DNA of 22,418 nucleotides from an uncultured Porphyromonas sp. (GCA_934364985.1 CAKRMU010000012.1:1-22418), one strand, 5' to 3'. Shown: positions 6,335 to 14,774, numbered from the stretch's first letter. Made by a program: numbers and translations. The notes: generated by a model from the letters alone, not told the origin.

Positions 6335-7078
6335 ATGGATGGCAATATAGGTAGCTCTACGCTACTACAAAAGATAGATAGTTTAATAGACGAGTTGCAG
6401 ATTATTCGTCGTGAGGTGGCAGACTTACTTGTTAAGCAATCGGATACTTCTGTCATTGGCACGCAAGAGACGGCAACGCGTAGTGTCGAGGGGAATGCAC
6501 CCGGTATTACTTGCGTCTCAAGCTTAGAGGAGCTTTATGCCCATGATTTCATTAAGAAGTCAGAGCAACGAGATGAAGCGACGTCTGAGCCTATAATTTG
6601 TGAGACACCTGACTTGCAACCCGAAGAGCGTGCTACGTCGTGCTCTATTTCTGACGAATTGCTTAAACCTCATCAGGTAGCTAAGATGACCCTTCAGGAG
6701 GTGGATGACCCAAAGAGTGTGCGTGAAAATGCTACTGATGTATTACCCTCATCTCTCTTTGAGGAGCCCTCGGAGTCCTCATCAGGTTCGCTTGATGAGC
6801 TATTTATGCCCTCATCCTCCGATGAGTTTATGGATGTGTCTTTCGAGAAAAAGGTCGCCTTTGACTTGCTTTCCAATCTCACCATTGCCGATAAATACCT
6901 CTTCTCTAATGAGCTATTTTTAGGCAACCAAGTAGAGCTGATGGAGATGCTTAATGACATTGAGCGACTGAGTAGTTGGAGCCAGCTCGAGAGCTATTTA
7001 TTTGATGTGCGTCGCTTTGGTCGTAACGAAGAAGCCGTGACGCATCTGATCGCCTTTATCAAGGAGCACACTATATAA
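6335..7078 (+). CDS. conserved hypothetical protein, acidic middle with C-terminal helical domain
   Basis: This 247-residue cytoplasmic protein is the first gene of the operon. Residues 1-40 look helical, possibly a coiled coil (LLQKIDSLIDELQIIRREVA). Residues 41-165 are acidic, rich in Ser and Glu, and of low complexity (SSSDEF, EEPSESSSGSLDEL). The last 80 residues (from FEKKVAFDLLSNLTIADKYL) form a compact domain with pattern IADKYLFSNELFLGN and a C-terminal EAVTHLIAFIKEH. A similar tail is found, from my memory, in uncharacterised Bacteroidota proteins (ND-x-F-x-F-x-x-ELF-x-GN). There is no signal peptide. The gap to rsmI is 17 bases. Function is unknown; the domain arrangement suggests a flexible linker protein. 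Confidence 0.75.
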   Translation: MDGNIGSSTLLQKIDSLIDELQIIRREVADLLVKQSDTSVIGTQETATRSVEGNAPGITCVSSLEELYAHDFIKKSEQRDEATSEPIICETPDLQPEERATSCSISDELLKPHQVAKMTLQEVDDPKSVRENATDVLPSSLFEEPSESSSGSLDELFMPSSSDEFMDVSFEKKVAFDLLSNLTIADKYLFSNELFLGNQVELMEMLNDIERLSSWSQLESYLFDVRRFGRNEEAVTHLIAFIKEHTI

Positions 7079-7095
7079 TATTACACGTTGCCTTT

Positions 7096-7815
7096 ATGCC
7101 ACACCCATTAGTGATCATACCTACACCGATAGGAAACTTGGAGGATATTACTCTCCGAGCCCTTCGGGTACTAAAGGAGGCTGATGTGGTGTATGCAGAG
7201 GATACCCGCACGACCCGAAAGCTATTTGAGCATTATGGGATCGAGACACCCCTTAGGAGTTTTCATCTGCATAACGAGCACGTCGTTGCGGATGAAGTGG
7301 CTGACAAGGTAGCCGATGGAGCGTACGTAGCTCTCGTCTCAGACGCTGGGACACCGGCTATTTCTGACCCTGGATTTATGGCTGTGCGGGCTTGCAGTGT
7401 ACGAGGACTTCAAGTTACTTGCCTACCTGGTGCTACGGCATTTGTACCTGCCCTTGTGGCATCTGCCCTCCCCGCCGAGCGTTTTTTCTTTGAAGGCTTT
7501 TTGCCAAATAAAAAAGGCAGAGCATCCAGAATAGATGCCATCAAGGAGCGAGAGGTGACATCAATCATTTATGAATCACCCAAAAGACTCGCAAAACTAC
7601 TCGGAGAGATCGTCGAGATATTAGGAGGGGAGCGTGAAGTAGTAGTGGCACGTGAGGTGAGTAAGATACACGAAGAGTTTCGGAAAGGTACCGCAGCCGA
7701 GCTTTTGGAATACTATTTGCAGTACGAACCATTAGGAGAGATAGTGGTGCTGATCGCTCCCAAAGAGAAAACCGAGCGAGCACACCAAAATAAGTATAAA
7801 GTAGATAATATGTAA
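7096..7815 (+). CDS. rsmI: 16S rRNA (cytidine-1402-2'-O)-methyltransferase
   Basis: RsmI puts the 2'-O-methyl group on C1402 of 16S rRNA in the decoding centre, using S-adenosylmethionine. At 239 residues it is somewhat shorter than the E. coli protein but normal for Bacteroidota. It shows the tetrapyrrole-methylase-like fold motifs: IPTPIGNLEDITLRAL near the N terminus, VYAEDTRTTRKLFEHYGI at about 33-50, LVSDAGTPAISDPG at about 80-93 and the LPGATAFVPALVAS block. IYESPKRL (about 156-163) and VAREVSKIHEE (about 184-194) complete the signature. It is the second gene of the operon, with 17- and 10-base gaps. Confidence 0.96.
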   Translation: MPHPLVIIPTPIGNLEDITLRALRVLKEADVVYAEDTRTTRKLFEHYGIETPLRSFHLHNEHVVADEVADKVADGAYVALVSDAGTPAISDPGFMAVRACSVRGLQVTCLPGATAFVPALVASALPAERFFFEGFLPNKKGRASRIDAIKEREVTSIIYESPKRLAKLLGEIVEILGGEREVVVAREVSKIHEEFRKGTAAELLEYYLQYEPLGEIVVLIAPKEKTERAHQNKYKVDNM

Positions 7816-7825
7816 GACTAAAAGT

Positions 7826-8716
7826 ATGAATATGAAAAAGGTAATAGCAGCAGTGGCCGTTGCAATACTCGTAACGATTGGAATGTCATCGTGTAACGGC
7901 AAAGGTTCTTCGTACGCTAAATTACAAAAGAGTTATGACTCTTTAGTTGTGCAAAACACCCGTAGCCAGCAAGAGCTGGAGAGTGTTTTGAGTCTCATCA
8001 TGGACGTAGAGGACGAGCTCAATAAGGTATCTTCTGCCGAAAATAAGCTAAGGATAGGGCAGGCTAATGGCGAACTGACAGAGAACGATCGTGAGGTATT
8101 GCTTAATGACGTTCGCAATCTCACCGAGTCTCTTGAGAGAAATAAAGCAGAGCTGGCTCAGAAAATGGAGGAGCTGAATCGCAAAGATATCAATCTCAAT
8201 GCACTCAATAAGAAGATCAGTCAGTTGCAACAACAGATCGTCCAAAAGGAAAATACGATAGCACAGATGACCGCAGCTTTGGCATCTAAAGACTCACTTA
8301 TCTATCGCCAAGGTGAGCGTATCACCGACCTCAATGAGACGACTGGGATGCAGGAGACTACCATTGCCCTTCAGGATAAGACCATACAAGAGCAAGACCG
8401 TGAGCTACACGCCGCTTACTATTGTTTCGGAACTAATAGCGAGCTAAAGGAGCAAAACATCATCAGCGGTGGCGGATTATTCAGCCGTACACAAGTACTC
8501 CCGGAAGGATATAATAGAGATTATATGATCCGAATTGATAGAAGAGAGGTTACGGAAATACCACTATTCGCTCCTAAAGCAAAGGTACTTACCGATCACC
8601 CAAGTAGCTCTTACGAACTGATTAAGGACGGAAATAAAAACCTTATCCTTAAGATAAAAGACGTAAATAACTTCTGGAGCCGTGGCAAAAACTTGGTGGT
8701 AGAAGTGACGATGTAA
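7826..8716 (+). CDS. coiled-coil envelope lipoprotein, unknown function
   Basis: The 296-residue precursor has a lysine-bearing signal peptide and a lipobox-like MSSC, so Cys23 would be lipidated; methionine at -3 is atypical. Residues 28-195 form a long coiled coil (SYDSLVVQNTRSQQELESVL; NKKISQLQQQIVQKENTIAQ) with many Gln, Glu and Asp. The last 100 residues form a globular domain that begins AAYYCFGTNSELKEQNIISG and includes GGGLFSRTQVLPEGYNRDYM and a closing FWSRGKNLVVEV. Lipoproteins of this type next to rsmI are, as I recall, a recurrent but uncharacterised feature of Bacteroidota. It may brace or sense the envelope. The operon context with an L,D-transpeptidase-like gene supports an envelope role but does not prove it. 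Confidence 0.82.
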   Translation: MNMKKVIAAVAVAILVTIGMSSCNGKGSSYAKLQKSYDSLVVQNTRSQQELESVLSLIMDVEDELNKVSSAENKLRIGQANGELTENDREVLLNDVRNLTESLERNKAELAQKMEELNRKDINLNALNKKISQLQQQIVQKENTIAQMTAALASKDSLIYRQGERITDLNETTGMQETTIALQDKTIQEQDRELHAAYYCFGTNSELKEQNIISGGGLFSRTQVLPEGYNRDYMIRIDRREVTEIPLFAPKAKVLTDHPSSSYELIKDGNKNLILKIKDVNNFWSRGKNLVVEVTM

Positions 8717-8728
8717 GCACAGTATTAG

Positions 8729-9442
8729 GTGTACAAAACTGTACTAATCGACCTGGACGATACCCTCTGGGCGACCCAACGTAATAATAAAGAGGCGATA
8801 CACGAGCTCTATCTCAGCGAGGGATGGAGCTCGAGTTTCCCCTCTTTTGATGCCTTTTGGGCGAATTATTATCCATATAATGAGAGCCTCTGGCATAGAT
8901 ATCGGCATGGGGAGATATCTAAAATGGAGCTGACGTTACAAAGACTTCGCCAGCCCTTACTTCCGGTAAAAGCCTACTCTGATGAAGAATTACTCGCCAT
9001 TAATGATCGCTTTCTTCGGATCACTTCAGCTAAATCTGGTGTCGTGGAGGGGGCAATTGAACTTCTTGAATATCTGAAAACGCTCTACCAAATAGTGATT
9101 GTATCGAATGGTTTTGTCGAGGTCCAGCATCGTAAAATGGCATCTGCAGGCTTGACGAAATATGTTGACGTCACAGTGCTTAGCGAAGATGTGGGGGTAA
9201 GTAAACCATATAAAGGGATTTTTGATAAGGCACTTAGCCTTAGCCATACTCGAAGAGGCGAGGCGATTATGATCGGAGATAGCTGGGACGCAGATATCAT
9301 AGGAGCACAAAATAGTAGGCTACCCAGCATTTGGTTTAACCCTAATAACGTGCCGTTTCCTATGCCACAAGAGGAACTTAGATATCCCGTATATGTGGTG
9401 CATAAATTAGATGAAATACCATCTTTACTCCGAAAGATATGA
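8729..9442 (+). CDS. yjjG: HAD-family hydrolase, YjjG-type noncanonical pyrimidine nucleotidase
   Basis: This is a 237-residue cytoplasmic phosphatase. YjjG enzymes dephosphorylate dUMP, dTMP and faulty pyrimidine nucleotides. The start codon is GTG (8729), in MYKTVLIDLDDTLW; motif I DLDDT supplies Asp nucleophile and acid/base. The cap domain follows (about 20-95). Motif II is VSNG (about 124-127), motif III is the lysine in VSKPYKGIF (about 153-161), and motif IV is GDSWDADIIGA. The GDSW-x-(A/N)DI-x-GA variant and the overall length fit the YjjG subfamily, but generic HAD nucleotidases look similar. It starts 12 bases after the lipoprotein gene and overlaps the next gene by 4 bases (ATGA), so translation is probably coupled. 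Confidence 0.8.
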   Translation: MYKTVLIDLDDTLWATQRNNKEAIHELYLSEGWSSSFPSFDAFWANYYPYNESLWHRYRHGEISKMELTLQRLRQPLLPVKAYSDEELLAINDRFLRITSAKSGVVEGAIELLEYLKTLYQIVIVSNGFVEVQHRKMASAGLTKYVDVTVLSEDVGVSKPYKGIFDKALSLSHTRRGEAIMIGDSWDADIIGAQNSRLPSIWFNPNNVPFPMPQEELRYPVYVVHKLDEIPSLLRKI

Positions 9443-10158
9443 GACACGAATTGGTTATTTTATTGCTCGGAATTCTGCTCACTCTTGGAAGCGGTAACGT
9501 AACTAAGGAGCGGTGTTTGCTGTTTCCTGATGAGGCAAATACCATAATCAGCGATCCTTGTTTGGTGCTTTATGAGTCTTTAGGACTCAAGGATAAGATT
9601 GCGTATTCAGTATTTGAGAAAGCTTTTAATGGGTACCAAAAGGTGGAAGGACGTCAGAAAAACATCCTCACGTTGATTGACTTTACGAAGCCGTCTAGTG
9701 AGGAGCGTCTTTTTGTCGTTGATATGGATCAGAGACGGCTTTTATACCACAGCGTGGTGGCTCATGGTCGGAATAGTGGCAACCTATATGCCACAAGTTT
9801 TTCGAATACTCCTAATAGTCTTCAGAGCTCGTTGGGGTTTTATCTTACGGATGATACGTATTACGGCAAAAATGGTTACTCACTCCATCTCAATGGATTG
9901 GAGCAGGGAATCAATGACAATGCACGTAGACGTGCTATCGTAATGCATGGTGCGAGGTATGCGAATCCGTCTGTATGCCAGGGAGGAGGTAGGCTTGGAC
10001 GGAGTTTTGGTTGCCCGGCAGTCCCCGAGGATATCAATAGACCTATTATTGATACAATAAAGGGAGGGAGTGTCCTTTTTATATATGCCGAGGATCCTCA
10101 GTATCAGGCGAAGAGCCAATATCTAACATCTGCACCACTCGTTACCCGAACTACTTGA
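9439..10158 (+). CDS. L,D-transpeptidase catalytic-domain (YkuD_2-like) protein
   Basis: The 239-residue protein has an N-terminal hydrophobic signal (ELVILLLGILLTLGSG) and is probably exported. The centre shows the YkuD_2/L,D-transpeptidase pattern of PF13645: ERLFVVDMDQRRLLYHSVVA, AHGRNSGNLYA, the histidine in IVMHGA and the catalytic cysteine in RSFGCPAVP. Such enzymes form or cleave 3-3 peptidoglycan cross-links or anchor proteins; the activity of this subgroup is not established to my knowledge. It is the last gene of the operon, overlaps YjjG by 4 bases, and ends 38 bases before a strong terminator. Confidence 0.85.
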   Translation: MRHELVILLLGILLTLGSGNVTKERCLLFPDEANTIISDPCLVLYESLGLKDKIAYSVFEKAFNGYQKVEGRQKNILTLIDFTKPSSEERLFVVDMDQRRLLYHSVVAHGRNSGNLYATSFSNTPNSLQSSLGFYLTDDTYYGKNGYSLHLNGLEQGINDNARRRAIVMHGARYANPSVCQGGGRLGRSFGCPAVPEDINRPIIDTIKGGSVLFIYAEDPQYQAKSQYLTSAPLVTRTT

Positions 10159-10196
10159 CATTGGGTAATGCTTTGGGGAAAATATGATGGCAAAAC

Positions 10197-10241
10197 AAGC
10201 GAAGCGTACCTGAGGAAATCCTCTGTGGGTACGCTTCGCTT
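10197..10241. terminator. strong hairpin terminator between convergent operons
   Basis: AAGCGAAGCGTACC (10197-10210) pairs perfectly over 14 bases with GGTACGCTTCGCTT (10228-10241), followed by TTATCTATC on the plus strand. On the other strand the stem is followed by GTTTTG. It lies between the L,D-transpeptidase and ROK genes and can serve both. Confidence 0.85.
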
Positions 10242-10266
10242 TTATCTATCTGAAGAGGGGGATATC

Positions 10267-11241
10267 TCAGTCCGCTCCCCATCCTATTGCGGCTGCTCCG
10301 AGTAGAGCAGCGTCGCTCTCTTTTAGTCCGCTAATGAGGAGCTTGACTCTATTTTTGAAAGGCTTTAGCAGGTTCTCCTCCATATGCCGTCTGGTAGGAG
10401 CCAAAAGCATTTCTCCGGCTTTCGTGAGTCCTCCGAATAGAATAATGGCTTCCGGATCTGTGATAGGGACGACATTAGCTAAGGTAATGCCTAAATATTT
10501 GCCGGTGACTTCAAAAACGTCAAGTGCCAATCGGTCACCTGCCAAGGCCGCCTCATAAACATCCCTTGAGGTGATGTTACGTGGGGATAAATGCCGTAGT
10601 AAACTATCCTCAGTGCCGGATTCAAGAAATTCTTTTGCGGTTTTAGCCACACCGGTTGCCGAACAATAGGTCTCCAAACATCCACATTTGCCACAACCGC
10701 ATGGGCGTCCGTGATGCCGGATGGTGACATGCCCTATCTCCCCAGCCAGACCATTATGACCATAAAGTACCTTACCAGCCGTGACGATGCCACTACCGAG
10801 ACCTGTGCCGAGCGTTATTTCGATAAAGTCTTTTATCCCCTTCGCGGCACCGTACCTCATCTCACCAATTGCTGCGGCATTGGCATCATTATTGAGGACG
10901 ACGGGGATGCCGTAGAGGGCGGTACTGAGTAAGTGGGCGAAAGGTATATGGCTTGGCCACCGGAGGTTGCAGGGATAGTCTATTGTGCCGGTGAAATAAT
11001 TGGCATTTGGAGCTCCCACACCCACAGCGTGGATTTGCTCCAAGCTTCCCACGTCTTTAGCAGAGTCAATGATGGCAGATGCCAATTCCCCGATGTAGTC
11101 ATCCACGTTTATGTGGTCGGTACTTTTGAGATGCCCTCTCTTTATTATCGTACCATTTGCATCCACAATACCAAACACGGTATTGGTGCCACCTACATCG
11201 ACGCCTACTACGTACGGCTTTGTTTGGTTATTTGCAACCAT
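10267..11241 (-). CDS. ROK-family sugar kinase, probable glucokinase
   Basis: This 324-residue cytoplasmic kinase phosphorylates a hexose with ATP. Motifs in order: DVGGTN (15-20, phosphate-binding), GVGAPN, NNDANAAA (117-124, catalytic Asp119), the second phosphate loop LGTGLGSG (144-151), the sugar-binding GEIGH (Glu168, His171) and the ROK zinc site CGCGKCGCLE (181-190). There is no N-terminal helix-turn-helix, so it is a kinase and not a repressor. The spacing of EIGH and the CxCGxxGC motif is that of glucokinase-type ROKs, but mannose, fructose or N-acetylhexosamine kinases share it. It lies 26 bases after a lipoprotein gene, probably in one transcript. Confidence 0.88.
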   Translation of the reverse strand: MVANNQTKPYVVGVDVGGTNTVFGIVDANGTIIKRGHLKSTDHINVDDYIGELASAIIDSAKDVGSLEQIHAVGVGAPNANYFTGTIDYPCNLRWPSHIPFAHLLSTALYGIPVVLNNDANAAAIGEMRYGAAKGIKDFIEITLGTGLGSGIVTAGKVLYGHNGLAGEIGHVTIRHHGRPCGCGKCGCLETYCSATGVAKTAKEFLESGTEDSLLRHLSPRNITSRDVYEAALAGDRLALDVFEVTGKYLGITLANVVPITDPEAIILFGGLTKAGEMLLAPTRRHMEENLLKPFKNRVKLLISGLKESDAALLGAAAIGWGAD

Positions 11242-11267
11242 CAGAGATATTCTTATATATCTCTATA

Positions 11268-11861
11268 CTAATCGGTTGTGTGGTAAATAGATTCTATCTT
11301 GCCACCCTTAATCTGATTGGCTAAGTCCATATAGACTTTCCACTCATCGCCCTCTCTACGGAGTTGCATTTGTTTGGCATGGCTCTTAGTGGGGACGCCA
11401 TTTTTTTTGACCGAATCAATGATTTTTTTCTGCAGATTTTCCGGGAAGTCCTTTAGCCGTTTGCCTTTTGAAGCTACTAATTCTTGTGCATCAGAGAGCG
11501 AAAGATTGCCGATATTATCAAGATCTGGAAGTAGGATAAAGTAGGTTACAGTCGCTGTTTCACCATTGACACTACTAGCAAATTTCTCGACTTTTATGGC
11601 TTCTTTTACCTCGGGAATTATCTCCATTGCGTCTGCGATTTCCTCGGGTACTTTATAAAACTTCATGAAGTTATCCAGGGTGGCGGCATCGCGGTCGTCA
11701 GCCGAAAGCATCCCATATAACTTTTCGAGATTGCCATCAAGCTCAGCATTTACAGCCTCCTCGGCGGCTTCCTTAGGGGCAGGTCCGCCACAAGCCACAA
11801 GGCACATAGGTAAAAAACATACTGAAACAGCAGTCAAAATAATGGTACAAATCCTACTCAT
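11268..11861 (-). CDS. putative lipoprotein of unknown function
   Basis: The 197-residue precursor has a signal peptide and lipobox LVAC with Cys24. The mature part begins GGPAPKEAAEEAVNAELDGN, the layout seen in NTF2-like or DUF4878-like lipoproteins in which a helix precedes a small beta domain. VNGETATVTYFILLPD and MQLRREGDEWKVYMDL would be the strands of that domain, and KNLxx-type basic helices lie between. The family is only suggested, not proven. It is upstream of the ROK kinase gene (26-base gap). Confidence 0.7.
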   Translation of the reverse strand: MSRICTIILTAVSVCFLPMCLVACGGPAPKEAAEEAVNAELDGNLEKLYGMLSADDRDAATLDNFMKFYKVPEEIADAMEIIPEVKEAIKVEKFASSVNGETATVTYFILLPDLDNIGNLSLSDAQELVASKGKRLKDFPENLQKKIIDSVKKNGVPTKSHAKQMQLRREGDEWKVYMDLANQIKGGKIESIYHTTD

Positions 11862-12037
11862 CTTGTCCTAATACAAATAAGGATGATACAAATAATTTCG
11901 GGGTATAATATTCCCCTTTCATACTATACCGCAAGGTACAAGTTTTTCACGAATTACGCAAATAAAAGGGGCGTAGTAGGGGGGATTTCTTCTATTCTAC
12001 CTGACTTGCGAAACATTCAGTGCCACACAAGGTTTAA
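11862..12037. other. intergenic stretch, no gene supported
   Basis: This DNA separates the divergent lipoprotein and rprX genes. It contains two direct copies of ATACAAATA (near 11870 and 11887) on the lipoprotein side, which may belong to its promoter. A short plus-strand frame here lacks any protein-like character and runs into the repeat array. Confidence 0.4.
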
Positions 12038-12152
12038 GGCATATCCTAAATTGGTCGGGACAAATATAGGGAATTAGTCAAAGCGAATATACGGAATTAG
12101 TCTGACCGAATATAGGGAATTAGTTTTGGTGCATTATTGGTATTCTTTTTTT
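12038..12152 (+). repeat. 23-bp tandem array C, four to five units
   Basis: Units start at 12038, 12061, 12084 and 12107, with a degenerate fifth at 12130. The central three are nearly identical: AAATATAGGGAATTAGTC, GAATATACGGAATTAGTC and GAATATAGGGAATTAGTT. The outer two are diverged but keep the 23-bp register (AAATTGGTC; GGTATTCTT). It lies about 225 bases upstream of rprX. Confidence 0.8.
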
Positions 12153-12257
12153 GGTGGTTGTGTGGGGTCGTCATAGGTTCGGTACAAGTTCGGTAGTCTT
12201 ATAGGGAAGCACGGATACTGCATTTTCTTGATATTCTTTTGAGTTGATATTAAGTAG

Positions 12258-12345
12258 TTAACATTTGAAATATGGATTACCCTTTTATTCATACTGAATA
12301 ATTTAACATTTTAAGGGTGAAAAATTAACACGATTTATGTTAACA
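12258..12345 (+). promoter_or_regulatory. cluster of TTAACA motifs upstream of rprX
   Basis: TTAACA occurs at 12258-12263, 12303-12308, 12325-12330 and 12340-12345. The third forms an inverted repeat with TGTTAA at 12338-12343. All lie within 120 bases of the rprX start. Such a cluster could be an autoregulatory operator, but the region is AT-rich and chance is possible. Confidence 0.3.
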
Positions 12346-12376
12346 CAAAGAGAAAAATATGTACCTTGCTTGCGTT

Positions 12377-13882
12377 ATGAAGAAGTGGACTCTTTGGGTG
12401 ATAGTGACGGCTATGGCACTGACGTTTATCGTTTTGCTGATCCTTCAGTTGCGGTATGTCGGTGAGGTTTATAGCTTCCGTAACGAGCAGTTTGACAGCA
12501 AGGTGCGTCAGGCTCTTTCTGCAGTTGGCCGTGAGGCAGAGCAGGAGGAGATGGCACGGCTTGTCTCAGAGCGTTTGGGACTAAGTAACCATGGAGTGCT
12601 TAAGCTTGATGGAGGTCTTATTAACGAGCAGTACACATACGGCAGGGATAGCTTGGGATTTGCTCTGGAGCAGTTGCCCGAGGATCCCTTTAGCCTTAAA
12701 TGGCGAAAGAATGAGAATAGGATACAGATGGTCTCCAGGGAGCTGATGAAAGCTTTTGGAGATAGGTATGAGGAGATGCGAGAGATGGTCATCCAGCTGG
12801 CAATGGAGTCTGTACGCGATAATTCTCCTGCTCCTATCTACGAGAGGATTTCGGAGGAAGACTTAGTGCTGATGCTCAATATTTACTTTAATAATAATGG
12901 CATCACTCTTCCTTACGTTTATGAGGTCGTCGACAATCAGCATATTGCTCACTACAGCAGTGGTGTGATCCCCTTGGATGCAGGGAACTCCACCTATACG
13001 CAGGTGCTTTTCCCCAATGATAACCCCTCACGTATGTATTTCCTTAGGGTCTACTTCCCGGGGAAAAGTCAGGTGATAACGGAGCAGCTAAATATCTTTA
13101 TCCCATCTGCCATTTTCACACTCCTGATATTCATCGTCTTTGTGGCGACGACTGTGTCGCTCTTCAGGCAAAAGAAACTGGAAGAGATGCGTACCGACTT
13201 TGTCAATAATATGACGCACGAGCTCAAGACACCTGTGAGTACGATAATGGTCGCCAGTAAAATGCTGGGAAGTGGTGGCGGAGATACTTCGCCTGAGCAG
13301 CAGGAGAAGCTGATCACAAGTATCATTGCCGAGGGACAACGTTTGGAGCTCCTCATCGACAAAGTGTTGCAGATGTCTTTTTTTGATAAAGATAAAGTGA
13401 AGCTCCGACTAAAGGAAATAGATATGGAGGAATTGCTTCTCAATGTCGCTAATATCTTTAGTCTTAAAGTAGAGAGTTTCGGAGGAGAGATAGAGGTAGA
13501 CCTTGGAGCGGAGGAGGCACTTGTGGAGGGCGACGAGATGCACCTCACCAATATCATTTTTAACCTTTTGGATAACGCGATCAAGTATCGCGATAAAACG
13601 CGTGTACCTATCCTGAGAGTAGGCACGCGTAGTGACGCTAAAGATATCAAGGTATTTGTGGAAGATAATGGCATTGGGATGAAAAAAGAGCATGCCAAAA
13701 AGATATTCGACCGCTTCTACCGAGTGCCTACCGGCAACAGGCACGATGTAAAAGGCTATGGCTTAGGTCTCGCCTACGTGTATCGAATTGTCCGGCTTCA
13801 TCGCGGGCAGATAGCCGTGGAGAGTGACTTAGGTAAAGGAACGAAGTTTATAATTACATTACCATTAGTAAAGAATAAGTAG
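12377..13882 (+). CDS. rprX: sensor histidine kinase RprX
   Basis: This is a membrane-bound sensor kinase that autophosphorylates and passes phosphate to the response regulator encoded next. Starting at MKKWTLWVIV it has 501 residues; an in-frame ATG six codons earlier is less likely, as the protein then begins with MYLACV. A first transmembrane helix spans about 6-25, a periplasmic sensor about 26-243, a second helix about 244-263. HisKA motif THELKTPVS places the phospho-histidine at 281. The ATPase shows the N box (NIIFNLLDNAIKY, about 392-404), DNGIG (430-434) and GYGLGLA (460-466). The short periplasmic region has no known sensor domain. The rprY start is 3 bases after the stop. Resemblance to Bacteroides RprX is from memory. 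Confidence 0.85.
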   Translation: MKKWTLWVIVTAMALTFIVLLILQLRYVGEVYSFRNEQFDSKVRQALSAVGREAEQEEMARLVSERLGLSNHGVLKLDGGLINEQYTYGRDSLGFALEQLPEDPFSLKWRKNENRIQMVSRELMKAFGDRYEEMREMVIQLAMESVRDNSPAPIYERISEEDLVLMLNIYFNNNGITLPYVYEVVDNQHIAHYSSGVIPLDAGNSTYTQVLFPNDNPSRMYFLRVYFPGKSQVITEQLNIFIPSAIFTLLIFIVFVATTVSLFRQKKLEEMRTDFVNNMTHELKTPVSTIMVASKMLGSGGGDTSPEQQEKLITSIIAEGQRLELLIDKVLQMSFFDKDKVKLRLKEIDMEELLLNVANIFSLKVESFGGEIEVDLGAEEALVEGDEMHLTNIIFNLLDNAIKYRDKTRVPILRVGTRSDAKDIKVFVEDNGIGMKKEHAKKIFDRFYRVPTGNRHDVKGYGLGLAYVYRIVRLHRGQIAVESDLGKGTKFIITLPLVKNK

Positions 13883-13885
13883 ATT

Positions 13886-14629
13886 ATGATGGACGAAGTA
13901 GTAAGAGTATTTCTGTGCGAGGATGACGAAACGTTAGGTCCGCTATTGTGCGAATTCCTAAACACCAAAGGGTATGAGACCGATCTCTTTCCCGATGGAC
14001 AAGCAGGGTGGGAAGCTTTTGAGCAACAACCCGATCACTGGGATATTTGTGTCTTAGATGTAATGATGCCCCGGATGGATGGCTTTGAACTCGCACGCCA
14101 TATTCGGGAAGAAAAAGATACATTACCCCTAATCTTCCTTACCGCTAAGACGCTTGGAGAGGATGTAGAGCAGGGATTCAGGCTTGGGGCGGATGACTAT
14201 CTCAAGAAGCCATTCAATACCGCAGAGTTGACGATGCGTATAGATGCCGTCCTCCGTAGAGTGCAGGGAAAGCGTCCGGAACCCGTGGCTTTCTACAGCT
14301 TAGGTGACTATGTCTTTGACACACAAAGGCAGCTACTCACCTATAAAGATGAGGAGCCAACGAAGCTAACCACAAAAGAGACCGACCTCCTTACCCTATT
14401 GTGTATGCATGCTAATGAGCTGATGGAGCGTAACTATGCCCTAAAGACAATTTGGGGAGAGGATAGTTACTTCAACGCTAGGAGCATGGATGTCTACATC
14501 ACAAAGCTACGTAAACATCTCTCTAAAGACGATAGAGTGGAGATCCAAAATAAGCATGGCAAGGGCTATAAACTTATAACCCCAAATGCTAATAGTCAAC
14601 CTGACGAGGAGAATACTGTGGTTATCTAA
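13886..14629 (+). CDS. rprY: response regulator RprY (OmpR family)
   Basis: This 247-residue DNA-binding regulator has an N-terminal receiver and a C-terminal winged-helix domain. The receiver has the acidic pocket (Glu12, Asp13, Asp14), phospho-acceptor Asp58 in VLDVMMP, Thr86 in LTAK and Lys108 in KKPF. The OmpR-type DNA-binding domain covers about 137-235, with TTKETDLLTLL and ending HGKGYKLITP. The opening VRVFLCEDDETLG and FPDGQAGWEAF closely match the RprY I remember from Bacteroides and P. gingivalis. ATGs occur at 13886 and 13889. The stop of rprX lies 3 bases upstream, so the two are cotranscribed. A glutamate- and asparagine-rich tail (SQPDEENTVVI) ends the protein. Confidence 0.87.
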   Translation: MMDEVVRVFLCEDDETLGPLLCEFLNTKGYETDLFPDGQAGWEAFEQQPDHWDICVLDVMMPRMDGFELARHIREEKDTLPLIFLTAKTLGEDVEQGFRLGADDYLKKPFNTAELTMRIDAVLRRVQGKRPEPVAFYSLGDYVFDTQRQLLTYKDEEPTKLTTKETDLLTLLCMHANELMERNYALKTIWGEDSYFNARSMDVYITKLRKHLSKDDRVEIQNKHGKGYKLITPNANSQPDEENTVVI

Positions 14630-14699
14630 CGTAGAGATATCTGGAGGCACCGAGGCTAAGGGGGTAAGTGTCCCTTGCCCTATTAGCTATCGGTATAAC

Positions 14700-14745
14700 T
14701 ATATATAGGATATCCGCGACGCCTTATGTAGGGCGATTGTGTCAC
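14700..14745 (+). repeat. 23-bp tandem array D, two clear units
   Basis: Units start at 14700 and 14723 and keep the 23-bp step (TATATAGGATATCCGCGACG; CTTATGTAGGGCGATTGTG). A third unit at 14677 is too diverged to be sure. It lies between rprY and the next gene, ending 30 bases before that gene's start codon, and would be part of its leader or promoter region. Confidence 0.55.
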
Positions 14746-14774
14746 AAATTAGCAATTCAATAATTATCAAGACC

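Noticed and set aside
11883..12077. Plus-strand frame of 64 codons
   Set aside because: It runs into the repeat array, has no protein-like pattern and no support from neighbours.
13069..13698. Long minus-strand frame inside rprX
   Set aside because: It is a serine- and leucine-rich shadow of the kinase reading frame, which carries all the kinase motifs.
14640..14690. Terminator after rprY
   Set aside because: AAGGG and CCCTT can pair weakly, but there is no stable stem with a T run.
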